Assembly: GCF_002846555.1 (NCBI RefSeq)
Contig: NZ_PJMS01000001.1
Span: 5,673,501-5,737,500, forward strand
Direction: 5' to 3'
DNA length: 64,000 nt
Source: Aquimarina sp. MAR_2010_214
GTDB lineage: Bacteria > Bacteroidota > Bacteroidia > Flavobacteriales > Flavobacteriaceae
The notes below the pieces were generated by a model. It ran no database searches, was not told where the DNA came from, and worked only from the letters and a program-made list of their open reading frames with translations. The translations under genes and the position numbers were made by a program. Below, piece by piece: positions 54,302-62,806 of the stretch (positions within the stretch are counted from its first letter, which is position 1; each line of letters starts with the position of its first letter).

Positions 54302-55071
54302 ATTTTAAATACGTCAATAGAATAACAGCACTCGCTTTTTTGGTTTTACACATAACCAATTACTCAATAGAAATACCGGTATGGTCTTATTTCTTATTAG
54401 CTTTTATATGGTTAATTATTACTATGGCTGGTTCTGGACTTATACAATGGAACTACCATTTCACCTCTCTTAATGCGAATAAGGATATAAAAGATAATCA
54501 TGTTGCTATAACTTTTGATGATGGACCAAACCCAGAATTCACACCTCAAGTCTTAAAACTCTTAAAACAGTATAATGCAAAAGCTACTTTTTTTTGCATT
54601 GGACAACATATTGAGACGTATCCCGAATTAACTAAAGAAATTATAAAGCAAGGACATATTATTGGTAATCACACATATTCACACCCAAACTCTTTTGGTT
54701 TTTTGAAAACCAAAGAAGTAATTTCAGAGTTACAACAAACCAACGCCATAGCAAAAGAAGTAACAGGGCTAACTATGCAACTTTACCGGCCCGCTTTTGG
54801 TGTAACAAATCCAAGAATTAAAAAAGCACTAAAAGTCACAGGATTACAATCTATAGGATGGAATGTTAGATCTCTAGACACAACATCCAGAAGTTCTGAT
54901 AAAGTACTAAAACGAATAACAAAAAAACTATTCAAAGGGGATGTTATTTTACTACATGATACAAGTTTAAAAACAATTATTGTTTTGGAACAGTTATTGT
55001 TATTTTTACAACAACAAAATATAGAATCGGTTACAGTAGATTCTTTATTTAAGATAAAAGCATATGCCTAA
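54295..55071 (+). CDS. Polysaccharide deacetylase (NodB domain), membrane-anchored
   Basis: A 258-residue protein. Hydrophobic segments lie at about residues 8-45, probably anchoring it in the inner membrane. The NodB domain has AITFDDGPNPEFTPQVLKLL with the metal/base Asp pair, GHIIGNHTYSHPNSFGF with the two His ligands, YRPAFGVTNPRI and LLHDTS. All metal ligands are present. Its role in a pigment cluster is unclear; it could deacetylate an N-acetyl sugar or act on an ester. It overlaps genes on both sides, so it is an integral part of the operon. Confidence 0.87.
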   Translation: MLNFKYVNRITALAFLVLHITNYSIEIPVWSYFLLAFIWLIITMAGSGLIQWNYHFTSLNANKDIKDNHVAITFDDGPNPEFTPQVLKLLKQYNAKATFFCIGQHIETYPELTKEIIKQGHIIGNHTYSHPNSFGFLKTKEVISELQQTNAIAKEVTGLTMQLYRPAFGVTNPRIKKALKVTGLQSIGWNVRSLDTTSRSSDKVLKRITKKLFKGDVILLHDTSLKTIIVLEQLLLFLQQQNIESVTVDSLFKIKAYA

Positions 55072-55681
55072 AATTATTTATATACTATTATTTATTGTCT
55101 CAACTTTATCTGCTCAGACCAAAATGAGCACTATAGAAGCAGACGCCTTAAAAACAAAAGTAAAAGCTCTTGCAACTACAACAAAAACCATTTCAAGCGA
55201 TTTTACGCAATACAAACATCTGGACTTTTTATCAAATGATATTATCACAACAGGAAAACTTGCTTTTAAAACACCAAATATTGTAAAATGGGAATATATA
55301 AAACCTTTTAAATACTCTGTATTGTTCAAAAACAAGACACTATACATTAATGATGAAGGTAATAAAAGTAATGTCGATATAGGGTCTAGTGAGCAGTTTA
55401 AGCAATTGAACAAGCTTATTATTAACAGTGTAAAAGGAGATATGTTTAATGATGATGAATTTAGTATCAGTTATTATAAAAACCAGGAAAATAGCGAAGT
55501 ACATTTTACTCCCAAAAACAAAAAATTCGAAAAATTTATTAAAGCATTTCACATTACATTTAATTCCAAAGGTGATGTTGTTGAAGTAAAAATGATTGAA
55601 CCTTCGAATGATTATACAAGAATAGTATTTAGCAACAGAGTCTTAAACACCCCTTTGGCAGATGAAATATTTGCTCATTAG
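55064..55681 (+). CDS. LolA-like outer-membrane lipoprotein carrier
   Basis: A 205-residue periplasmic protein with signal peptide (PKIIYILLFIVSTLSAQ). The domain reads SSDFTQYKHLDFLSNDIITT then GKLAFKTPNIVKWEYIKPF, the LolA fold pattern. Aryl polyene clusters encode a LolA-like protein thought to ferry the lipid-like pigment across the periplasm. It probably does so here for the flexirubin rather than general lipoproteins. It overlaps the next gene by 20 bases. Confidence 0.87.
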   Translation: MPKIIYILLFIVSTLSAQTKMSTIEADALKTKVKALATTTKTISSDFTQYKHLDFLSNDIITTGKLAFKTPNIVKWEYIKPFKYSVLFKNKTLYINDEGNKSNVDIGSSEQFKQLNKLIINSVKGDMFNDDEFSISYYKNQENSEVHFTPKNKKFEKFIKAFHITFNSKGDVVEVKMIEPSNDYTRIVFSNRVLNTPLADEIFAH

Positions 55682-56273
55682 TTTTTGTTTTATATGTATA
55701 GGGTGTGCTTCCTATCCAAAGAAAAACAATTTCATTAAAAGAGAAGCATCTGATATAAAAGTAAGGAACTTGTATTTTTCAGATAAGACAAAAGATTATG
55801 TATATAAAGCAAATATTGATGTTTACAAAAAACATTTTGGCGGAATCTTTATTGTAAAAAAGATCGAGGACAAAAATCATCGAGTTGTATTTACTACAGA
55901 AATGGGGAACAAAATTTTTGACTTTTCATTTATTAATGACAGCTTTACTGTAAATTACATCTTGGAGGATTTTAATAAAAAGATTTTAATAAATATTTTA
56001 AAAAAAGATTTTAAAGCATTGATTGAAGAAAATCCAATGTTTTTAAATACATTTTTATATCATAACGATGTTGTTTTTGAAACTAAAATTAATAACAATA
56101 AGCATTATTATTACACTATAAATAATGAAATACATAAAATTGTTAGAACTGGGAATAGAAAAGAAAAAGTAGTTTTTACATTTTCAGAAATTAGTGATAC
56201 TATTGCAAACTTAATTGCGATTGAGCATAAGAATCTAAAACTTAAAATTAATTTAAAATCAATTCAAAAATGA
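55662..56273 (+). CDS. Unrecognised lipoprotein next to the LolA-like gene
   Basis: A 203-residue protein with a lipoprotein signal: SFCFICIGCASYPKKNN, lipidated cysteine at residue 15. The mature part is lysine-rich with beta-type alternation (YKANIDVYKKHFGGIFIVKK). In proteobacterial aryl polyene clusters a lipoprotein also follows the LolA-like gene, and this could be the functional counterpart, a LolB-like acceptor at the outer membrane. That is inference from context only. It overlaps the neighbours on both sides. Confidence 0.72.
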   Translation: MKYLLISFCFICIGCASYPKKNNFIKREASDIKVRNLYFSDKTKDYVYKANIDVYKKHFGGIFIVKKIEDKNHRVVFTTEMGNKIFDFSFINDSFTVNYILEDFNKKILINILKKDFKALIEENPMFLNTFLYHNDVVFETKINNNKHYYYTINNEIHKIVRTGNRKEKVVFTFSEISDTIANLIAIEHKNLKLKINLKSIQK

Positions 56274-56866
56274 GAAATCTTTTATTAATTATAGCCTTTC
56301 TTGGCGTTTTTGGGGCGGTTTCTGCACAGAGCAAAACATCTTTTGGATTAAGAGGTGGTGTTAACATTTCGGATCTTTCTAATGCCAATTTAGAAACCAA
56401 AGCAGGTATTTACATAGGAGCTTTATTACATATCAGATTCTCAGAATTATATGCACTTCAACCCGAAGTAGGATACTCTAATCAAGGAGGAAACAACAAA
56501 TTTTCAAATGGAGATGACCTCGAAATTCATTACATCTCAATATCCGCCACTAATAAATTTTTTGTTAGAAATACAGGATTACATTTGATCATTGCACCAA
56601 GTCTTGATTTTGATTTTGATGATACACCCGTAAGTTTAGTAAACAGAGAAGAAGGTAATGACATTACCTTTGTAGATCTTTCTATTGCAGGTGGTCTTGG
56701 TTACGAATTCAAAAACGGCATTACCATAGAAGCGAGATACAAACATGGTACATTAGATGTATTTTCTGGTGATTTTCATGATTTTTCAACACAATCGATA
56801 TACGAAGAAAAAAGTCAATTTAACCGCGTTTTTCAAGTTGGACTATCGTATAGATTTAATTTCTAA
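56270..56866 (+). CDS. Small outer-membrane beta-barrel protein (PorT/OMP_b-brl type)
   Basis: A 198-residue protein. Signal peptide RNLLLIIAFLGVFGAVSAQ; then TSFGLRGGVNISDLSNANLE, LYALQPEVGYSNQGGN, ISATNKFFV and a closing strand FQVGLSYRFNF with terminal phenylalanine, as expected for an outer-membrane barrel. It overlaps the lipoprotein gene by 4 bases (ATGA). It may be part of the outer-membrane side of pigment placement; most such barrels in Bacteroidota are uncharacterised. Confidence 0.82.
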   Translation: MRNLLLIIAFLGVFGAVSAQSKTSFGLRGGVNISDLSNANLETKAGIYIGALLHIRFSELYALQPEVGYSNQGGNNKFSNGDDLEIHYISISATNKFFVRNTGLHLIIAPSLDFDFDDTPVSLVNREEGNDITFVDLSIAGGLGYEFKNGITIEARYKHGTLDVFSGDFHDFSTQSIYEEKSQFNRVFQVGLSYRFNF

Positions 56867-56872
56867 TTACAT

Positions 56873-57238
56873 ATGTTACTAAAAGATTTTTACACCGCAA
56901 ATACATTAGAAACTGTTGAAAATGTATCAACAGCAACTATTACCATCAACAAAAACCATGAGATTTTTAAAGGTCATTTCCCAGGAAACCCTGTAACTCC
57001 AGGTGTTTGTATGATGCAAATAATAAAAGAACTAACAGAAGGTATTGTAGATAAAAAACTATTTATGCAATCCTCTAGTAATATTAAATTTATGGCTATC
57101 ATAAATCCGGAAAAAAATCCAGATTTAGTTTTAACCCTAGATATTACCAAAACAGATGATACGTATAAAGTAAAAAATATAACTAAATTTGAAGATACGG
57201 TTGCTTTAAAATTAACTGCCAATTTTAAAACAACGTAA
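56873..57238 (+). CDS. Hot-dog-fold dehydratase with HFPG motif, ApeI type
   Basis: A 121-residue single hot-dog domain. The motif IFKGHFPGNPVTPGVCMMQI holds His35, but the glutamate of FabZ is replaced by Gln49. That combination is seen, as I recall, in the ApeI-like dehydratases of aryl polyene clusters. Together with the two earlier dehydratase-like proteins it gives the cluster three, possibly acting at different chain lengths. It follows the barrel gene by 6 bases. Confidence 0.82.
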   Translation: MLLKDFYTANTLETVENVSTATITINKNHEIFKGHFPGNPVTPGVCMMQIIKELTEGIVDKKLFMQSSSNIKFMAIINPEKNPDLVLTLDITKTDDTYKVKNITKFEDTVALKLTANFKTT

Positions 57239-57274
57239 ATTTAATTTATTGAAGTGATTTAAAAACCTGAACGA

Positions 57275-57769
57275 GTGAAATTTTTAATTGTATTCATATC
57301 ATTTTCTCTTACTATGCTCTCAATAGATTTGGATACTATTAGAATTGCATATAAAGAAGCCGCTCATGACAAAACAAAAGTAGCTGCACTTAATAAGCAA
57401 CTTGCATCTGTAAATAAAGAAGATAATATTGTTTTGGTGGCTTACAAAGGAGCTGCTATTACATTACAGGCCAAGTATGAGAGAAATCTTAAAGAAAAAA
57501 AACGACTGTTTATAGAAGGGGTTACATATATAGAATTTGCAATAAAGAAATCACCAAATGCTGTTGAGGCTCGTTTTATACGTATAGGAATACAAGAAAA
57601 CACTCCCAAATTACTAAGATATAAATCCAATATAAAAGAAGACAAATTATTTCTGCTTAAACAATACAAGACTATAAAACCTAAAATTTTAAAAAAGCAT
57701 ATCGGTGAGTATATTTTGCAATCGAAAGCTTTTAGTGATGAAGAAAAAGCAGTAATTTTAGTTCCTTAA
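57275..57769 (+). CDS. Unrecognised small exported protein
   Basis: A 164-residue protein starting at GTG. A signal peptide-like segment KFLIVFISFSLTMLSIDLDT opens it. The remainder is basic and mainly helical, including ALNKQLASVNKEDNIVLVAY, KGAAITLQAKYERNLKEKKR and FIEGVTYIEFAIKKSPNAVE, the last reminiscent of a TPR-like repeat. I do not recognise the family. It lies between the dehydratase and glycosyltransferase genes in the operon. Confidence 0.68.
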   Translation: MKFLIVFISFSLTMLSIDLDTIRIAYKEAAHDKTKVAALNKQLASVNKEDNIVLVAYKGAAITLQAKYERNLKEKKRLFIEGVTYIEFAIKKSPNAVEARFIRIGIQENTPKLLRYKSNIKEDKLFLLKQYKTIKPKILKKHIGEYILQSKAFSDEEKAVILVP

Positions 57770-57790
57770 AAATTGAAACACTTCAATTGA

Positions 57791-58975
57791 GTGATAAAAG
57801 AGTTTACAAAACAAAAAATCGACCTATTCAACGTATGTGTAATAATCCCTACCTACAATAATTGTAAAACATTACGACGGGTTATAGATGGAGTATTACT
57901 TTATACTAAAAATATTATCGTTGTAAACGATGGAGCCACAGATTCTACTCAGGAGATATTAAAGGAATATTCTCAGGTTCAACAAATCCATCTGCCAAAA
58001 AATAAAGGTAAGGGTAATGCTTTACGTGTTGGATTTGCATATGCACAAAAACAAGGCTATCAGTACGCAATTACTATAGATTCTGACGGCCAGCATTTCC
58101 CTGAAGACATTCCTGCTTTTATTACCGCTTTAGATAAGTCTGAAAATAAAAATATCTTGCTCATTGGTGCAAGAAATATGAGCCAGGAAAGCGTCCCTAA
58201 AAAAAGTAGTTTCGGAAATAAGTTTTCTAACTTCTGGTTTTGGGTAGAAACAGGTACAAAACTTCAGGATACCCAGTCTGGATATAGATTATACCCATTA
58301 GAAAATTTAGCAAATTTGAATTTTTATACTTCAAAATTTGAATTTGAAATAGAGGTTATTGTAAAAGCAGCCTGGAATGATGTTATTGTAAAAAATATTC
58401 CAGTACAAGTACTATATGATGAAACCGAAAGGGTATCACATTTTAGACCTTTTAAAGACTTTACCAGAATAAGTATTCTTAACACCTGGTTGGTTACAGT
58501 GGCCTTTTTATATATAAAACCGAGAAATATATTTCGGAAAGTTAAAAAAAAAGGGATAAAACGTTTCTTTCTTGAAGATTTCTTAGAGAATCAAGATTCC
58601 CCACAAAAAAAAGCATTATCAGTAGCTCTAGGGGTTTTCATAGGAATATCACCACTATGGGGATTTCATACAGTGCTGGTACTCTTTTTAGCTGTTTTTT
58701 TCAAACTAAACAAGGTAATAGCTTTTGCCTTTTCTAATGTAAGCTTGCCTCCTTTCATTCCTTTTATCATTTTTATAAGCTTAAAAGTAGGTAGTTTTAT
58801 TTTTGGAGAGTCTCAACCATCATTTACCAATATTGGCGAAGATTTTGAAATGATAAAAAGCCTTAAAACCTATATTGTAGGTAGTTTTACTTTAGCCATA
58901 ATTTCTGCTATTACTTTAGGGATTTTAGGATATGTATTTCTTACCATTTTTTATAAAAAAAATAATGCATCATGA
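57791..58975 (+). CDS. GT2 glycosyltransferase fused to a DUF2062 membrane domain
   Basis: A 394-residue protein starting at GTG. Residues 12-235 form a family 2 glycosyltransferase: VCVIIPTYNNCKTLRRVIDG, IVVNDGATDSTQEIL and the metal-binding ITIDSDGQHFPEDI. From about residue 260 a DUF2062-like domain with several hydrophobic helices follows (SVALGVFIGISPLWGFHTVL, LPPFIPFIIFISLKVGSFIF). It probably transfers a sugar to a polyprenyl or other lipid on the inner membrane. It overlaps the transporter gene by 4 bases. In aryl polyene clusters a glycosyltransferase/acyltransferase is usual. Confidence 0.88.
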   Translation: MIKEFTKQKIDLFNVCVIIPTYNNCKTLRRVIDGVLLYTKNIIVVNDGATDSTQEILKEYSQVQQIHLPKNKGKGNALRVGFAYAQKQGYQYAITIDSDGQHFPEDIPAFITALDKSENKNILLIGARNMSQESVPKKSSFGNKFSNFWFWVETGTKLQDTQSGYRLYPLENLANLNFYTSKFEFEIEVIVKAAWNDVIVKNIPVQVLYDETERVSHFRPFKDFTRISILNTWLVTVAFLYIKPRNIFRKVKKKGIKRFFLEDFLENQDSPQKKALSVALGVFIGISPLWGFHTVLVLFLAVFFKLNKVIAFAFSNVSLPPFIPFIIFISLKVGSFIFGESQPSFTNIGEDFEMIKSLKTYIVGSFTLAIISAITLGILGYVFLTIFYKKNNAS

Positions 58976-61900
58976 TGGATCGCTTTTTTTATAGTTTATA
59001 TACATCTATTGTTTCCAAAAAAGTAATAGGCTTTGGAATATTTGCACTCATTATTTTGGGCTTATTATTGATAGCTTCAAAAATTGAATTTGAAGAAGAT
59101 ATTACTAAATTGATTCCTACAAATGATAAGACTTCTGAGATTCAAAAAGTATTAAAATCAGTAAATTTTGCTGATAAAATCATAGTAAACATTACACGTC
59201 AGCCTGAAGGGTCAGTTGATGATCTTACCAAATATGCAGCACAATTTATTGATAGTGTTACTATAAAATCTGGCGAACACATCAAACAAATTCAAGGTAA
59301 AGTTGAAGAAGAAGACATTTTTAATACTTTGGATTTTGTATACAAAAACCTCCCTCTTTTTTTACAAGAAAATGATTATGATGACATTAAAAACAAAATT
59401 CAAAAGGATAGCATTGAAGCTATAACGAATCGCAATTATAAAACCTTAATCTCACCAACAGGAATCATTGCAAAAGATAATATTTTGAAGGACCCATTAG
59501 GGTTATCATTTATTGCTTTAAAAAAATTACAGCAACTTAGTTTTGGTGATGATTTCACTTTGCACAATGGTTTTTTACTTAGTAAAGATCAAAATCATGT
59601 TCTATTATTTATAACTCCTAAATTAAAATCTAGCGAAACGTCCAAAAATGCTGCGTTTGTAGAGGATCTTTATCAAATAAATGATCAACTTAATGATCTT
59701 TTTAATGGTAAAGTACAAAGTGAATATTTTGGAGGTGCTTTAATCGCTGTGGCAAATGCCAAACAGATAAAACGCGATATCCAACTAACCATTAGTATTG
59801 CTATTACTATTTTATTGATCATACTCATCTTCTTTTATAGAAAAATTACCATTCCGATTATTCTATTTGTTCCAACAATTTTCGGAGGGTTATTAGCTAT
59901 TGCCTTATTGTATTTAATTCGCGTAAAAATTTCTGCAATATCCCTGGGTATTGGCTCTGTACTACTAGGTGTTACTTTGGATTACTCACTTCATATTTTG
60001 ACACACATAAGAAGTAACACTAATATTAAAGCCGTTTACAAAGAAATCACTACTCCGGTTTTAATGAGTAGTTTAACAACCGCTTTAGCCTTTTTATGTT
60101 TATTATTTTTAGAATCACAAGCACTTCAGGATTTAGGTATTTTTGCAGCCATAAGCGTTGTTGGGTCCTCTTTTTTCGCATTAATTTTCATCCCCCAAGT
60201 ATATAAAAGTGCTTCTCAAAAAAGGCCAAAAACAACATTAATAGATAATGCCGCCCAATACCCTTTACATAAAAACAAATGGGCAATTATAACATTAACG
60301 TTGTTATTAATTGTAAGTCTGTTCACCTATAATAAAGTACAGTTTAATAATGATATTTCTAAGCTAAACTTCGAGCCACAAGAGCTAAAAGATGCACAGT
60401 TAAGGTTAGATGCTCTAACTAATATTGCTTCAAAATCAATTTACCTGGCGGCCTACGAAAATTCAGAGCAAGGTGCCTTACAGGTAAATGACAAGATTTT
60501 CGAAAAGCTACAACTACTAAAAGAGGAAGGAAAAGTAATCGATTTTAGCTCGATTGGATCTTTAATTTATTCAGAAAAAACTCAAAAAGAAAGAATCTCG
60601 AAATGGAATTCTTTTTGGAACACTAATACAATAGCAAATACAAAAGCTAATCTTATTGAAAGTGGAAACAAGTTAGGTTTTAAGCCAACTAGTTTTAATG
60701 CTTTTTATACCCTCTTAGAATCGAATTTCAAACCTCTTAAAATTACAGATTATAATGCTTTAAAAACGATTTCTATTGCAGACTATATAACAACAAAAGA
60801 TGATTTTATCACTGCAACAACGCTCGTTAAAGTAAAAGATGAAAATGCGCAACATATAGTTGATATTTTTAAAGATCAACCTCAAACTATTGTTATTGAC
60901 AGGAAACATATGAATGAAACCTTTTTAGGGAATCTAAAAAATGATTTTAACAAACTAGTAGGTTACTCATTAATTGTTGTGTTGCTTATCCTTTTATTAT
61001 TTTATAGAAGTTTATCTCTTACCTTGGTAACAAGCATTCCTATAGCAATCACATGGTTGCTAACAATTGGTATAATGGGATTATTCTCACTAGAGTTTAA
61101 CATCTTTAATATTATAATTTCAACTTTTATTTTTGGTCTTGGGATTGACTATAGTATTTTTATGACCAATGGGTTACTACATGAATATAAAACCGGGGAA
61201 AAAGCAGTAGCAACTCATAAAACATCCATTATTTTATCTGTTATTACTACTATTTTGGGAGTAGGTGTTTTAATATTTGCTAAACACCCTGCGTTATATA
61301 CGATATCATTACTTTCTATTATCGGAATATTATCTGCAATTGTTATTTCATTTACAATTCAGCCTCAATTATTTAGACTTTTTATTGGTAGTAAGACAAA
61401 AAGGCCAATAACACTTAGATTATTTTTACATTCTGTTCTTTCTTTTGCTTACTATGGTTTAGGAGGCTTATTACTTTCACTATTTAGTGTATTTCTGATA
61501 AAAATTATCCCATTACCTAAAAAGATGAAAATGAAATGGTTTCATAAAATAATGTCAAAGTTTATGGGATCAGTACTATATACAAATCCTTTTGTACATA
61601 AAAAGATCATTAATCAAAGTAATGAAACCTTTGATAAACCAGGAGTTATTATCGCTAATCACACTTCTTTTTTAGATATTTTGGCAATAGGAATGTTATA
61701 TCCAAAAATTATTTTTCTGGTAAACGATTGGGTGTACAACTCTCCTGTTTTTGGTAAGGCAGTACAATTAGCTGGTTTTTATCCTGTGTCTAGTGGTATA
61801 GAGAATGGATTAGACCATTTAAAGAAAAAAGTTGATCAAGGCTACTCACTCATAGCTTTTCCTGAAGGAACAAGATCTAATACCAATAAAATTAAACGCT

Positions 61901-62664
61901 TTCATAAAGGAGCATTTTATCTTGCTGAGCAATTTGAGTTAGATATTATTCCAGTACTTATTCATGGAAATTCTGAAGTGCTCCCCAAGGGAAGTTTTAT
62001 TATTAAAGACGGTAGTATAACCATCAAAATACTCGATAGAATAAAAGCAAATGACACCAGTTTTGGTGAAAATTATGCTAGAAAAACAAAACAAATCGGA
62101 GCATATTTCAAAAGTGAATATGGGAAACTCAGGAGTGAGATAGAACATGATGGGTACTTCAACAATATCATTCTTGAAGAATATCGATATAAAGGAGATT
62201 CTCTTTATAAAGAAGTACGAAAAGATCTAAAAGTTAATAAAGAAATCTATAAAGCAATTATAGATGCCGTTGGAAAAAAAGAAACTATACTTCATCTTTC
62301 AAAAGATTCGGGTCAGTTAGATTTTCTATTATCTTTAGATAGTCCAGACAGGAAGATTATTAATTACATAGAAAACAAAAACACTAGAGATATCGTTAAA
62401 AACAGTTATATTTCTAATAATCATAGTAAAATTATTTGTGTCAATGATTTAGAAGAAACAATGGCATATGATGCAAGTGTTCTTATCATAAATTTAGCTA
62501 CTATTACACAAAATGAATTAGAAAAGGTGCTAAGCAATAAAATTAATCTTTTAATTTTACTAAAAGAAAGTCAAAATATACATACACAGATAATTACTAA
62601 TTTGGGATTCGAGATCAGACACCAAAAGAATAATCTGGTTATTTTAAAAAACAAAGAACATTAA
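58972..62664 (+). CDS. MMPL-type transporter fused to a PlsC acyltransferase and a C-terminal Rossmann-like domain
   Basis: A 1230-residue fusion. The first 850 residues are an RND/MMPL exporter: two halves, each with a single helix, a large periplasmic loop and five or so helices (GIGSVLLGVTLDYSLHILTH in the first, FIFGLGIDYSIFMTNGLLHE in the second). Residues about 860-1040 are a PlsC-type acyltransferase with NHTSFLD (His897) and FPEGTRS (963-969). The last 170 residues look like a degenerate methyltransferase-type Rossmann domain (ETILHLSKDSGQLDFLLSL) without the glycine motif. It probably acylates and moves the pigment or its precursor to the outer leaflet. Confidence 0.88.
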   Translation: MMDRFFYSLYTSIVSKKVIGFGIFALIILGLLLIASKIEFEEDITKLIPTNDKTSEIQKVLKSVNFADKIIVNITRQPEGSVDDLTKYAAQFIDSVTIKSGEHIKQIQGKVEEEDIFNTLDFVYKNLPLFLQENDYDDIKNKIQKDSIEAITNRNYKTLISPTGIIAKDNILKDPLGLSFIALKKLQQLSFGDDFTLHNGFLLSKDQNHVLLFITPKLKSSETSKNAAFVEDLYQINDQLNDLFNGKVQSEYFGGALIAVANAKQIKRDIQLTISIAITILLIILIFFYRKITIPIILFVPTIFGGLLAIALLYLIRVKISAISLGIGSVLLGVTLDYSLHILTHIRSNTNIKAVYKEITTPVLMSSLTTALAFLCLLFLESQALQDLGIFAAISVVGSSFFALIFIPQVYKSASQKRPKTTLIDNAAQYPLHKNKWAIITLTLLLIVSLFTYNKVQFNNDISKLNFEPQELKDAQLRLDALTNIASKSIYLAAYENSEQGALQVNDKIFEKLQLLKEEGKVIDFSSIGSLIYSEKTQKERISKWNSFWNTNTIANTKANLIESGNKLGFKPTSFNAFYTLLESNFKPLKITDYNALKTISIADYITTKDDFITATTLVKVKDENAQHIVDIFKDQPQTIVIDRKHMNETFLGNLKNDFNKLVGYSLIVVLLILLLFYRSLSLTLVTSIPIAITWLLTIGIMGLFSLEFNIFNIIISTFIFGLGIDYSIFMTNGLLHEYKTGEKAVATHKTSIILSVITTILGVGVLIFAKHPALYTISLLSIIGILSAIVISFTIQPQLFRLFIGSKTKRPITLRLFLHSVLSFAYYGLGGLLLSLFSVFLIKIIPLPKKMKMKWFHKIMSKFMGSVLYTNPFVHKKIINQSNETFDKPGVIIANHTSFLDILAIGMLYPKIIFLVNDWVYNSPVFGKAVQLAGFYPVSSGIENGLDHLKKKVDQGYSLIAFPEGTRSNTNKIKRFHKGAFYLAEQFELDIIPVLIHGNSEVLPKGSFIIKDGSITIKILDRIKANDTSFGENYARKTKQIGAYFKSEYGKLRSEIEHDGYFNNIILEEYRYKGDSLYKEVRKDLKVNKEIYKAIIDAVGKKETILHLSKDSGQLDFLLSLDSPDRKIINYIENKNTRDIVKNSYISNNHSKIICVNDLEETMAYDASVLIINLATITQNELEKVLSNKINLLILLKESQNIHTQIITNLGFEIRHQKNNLVILKNKEH

Positions 62665-62667
62665 AGA

Positions 62668-62721
62668 ATGAAACGAGCATTAAGAAATTTCAACAATTAC
62701 TTCATAAAAGAAAATGTTTAA
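62668..62721 (+). CDS. Possible 17-codon leader peptide
   Basis: A tiny frame, ATG to TAA, encoding KRALRNFNNYFIKENV after the Met. It starts 3 bases after the MMPL gene's stop codon and ends 11 bases before a strong hairpin. The placement resembles a leader peptide with attenuator, but there is no other support, and it may be chance. Confidence 0.2.
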   Translation: MKRALRNFNNYFIKENV

Positions 62722-62732
62722 ATTTTTAATGC

Positions 62733-62759
62733 GAGAACGTAGTGGTTACACACGTTCTC
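62733..62759 (+). other. Hairpin in the gap before the FAD oxidoreductase gene
   Basis: GAGAACGTAGTG pairs with CACACGTTCTC over 11 bp with one bulged A and a short GTTA loop. It is the most stable structure in this gap. The following bases are A/T-rich without a clean T-run, so it may be a weak terminator, an attenuator or an RNA-stability element. Confidence 0.5.
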
Positions 62760-62806
62760 AATCTTATAATTAATTTATTATTAAGTAATTACTAAAATTT
62801 AAACGT

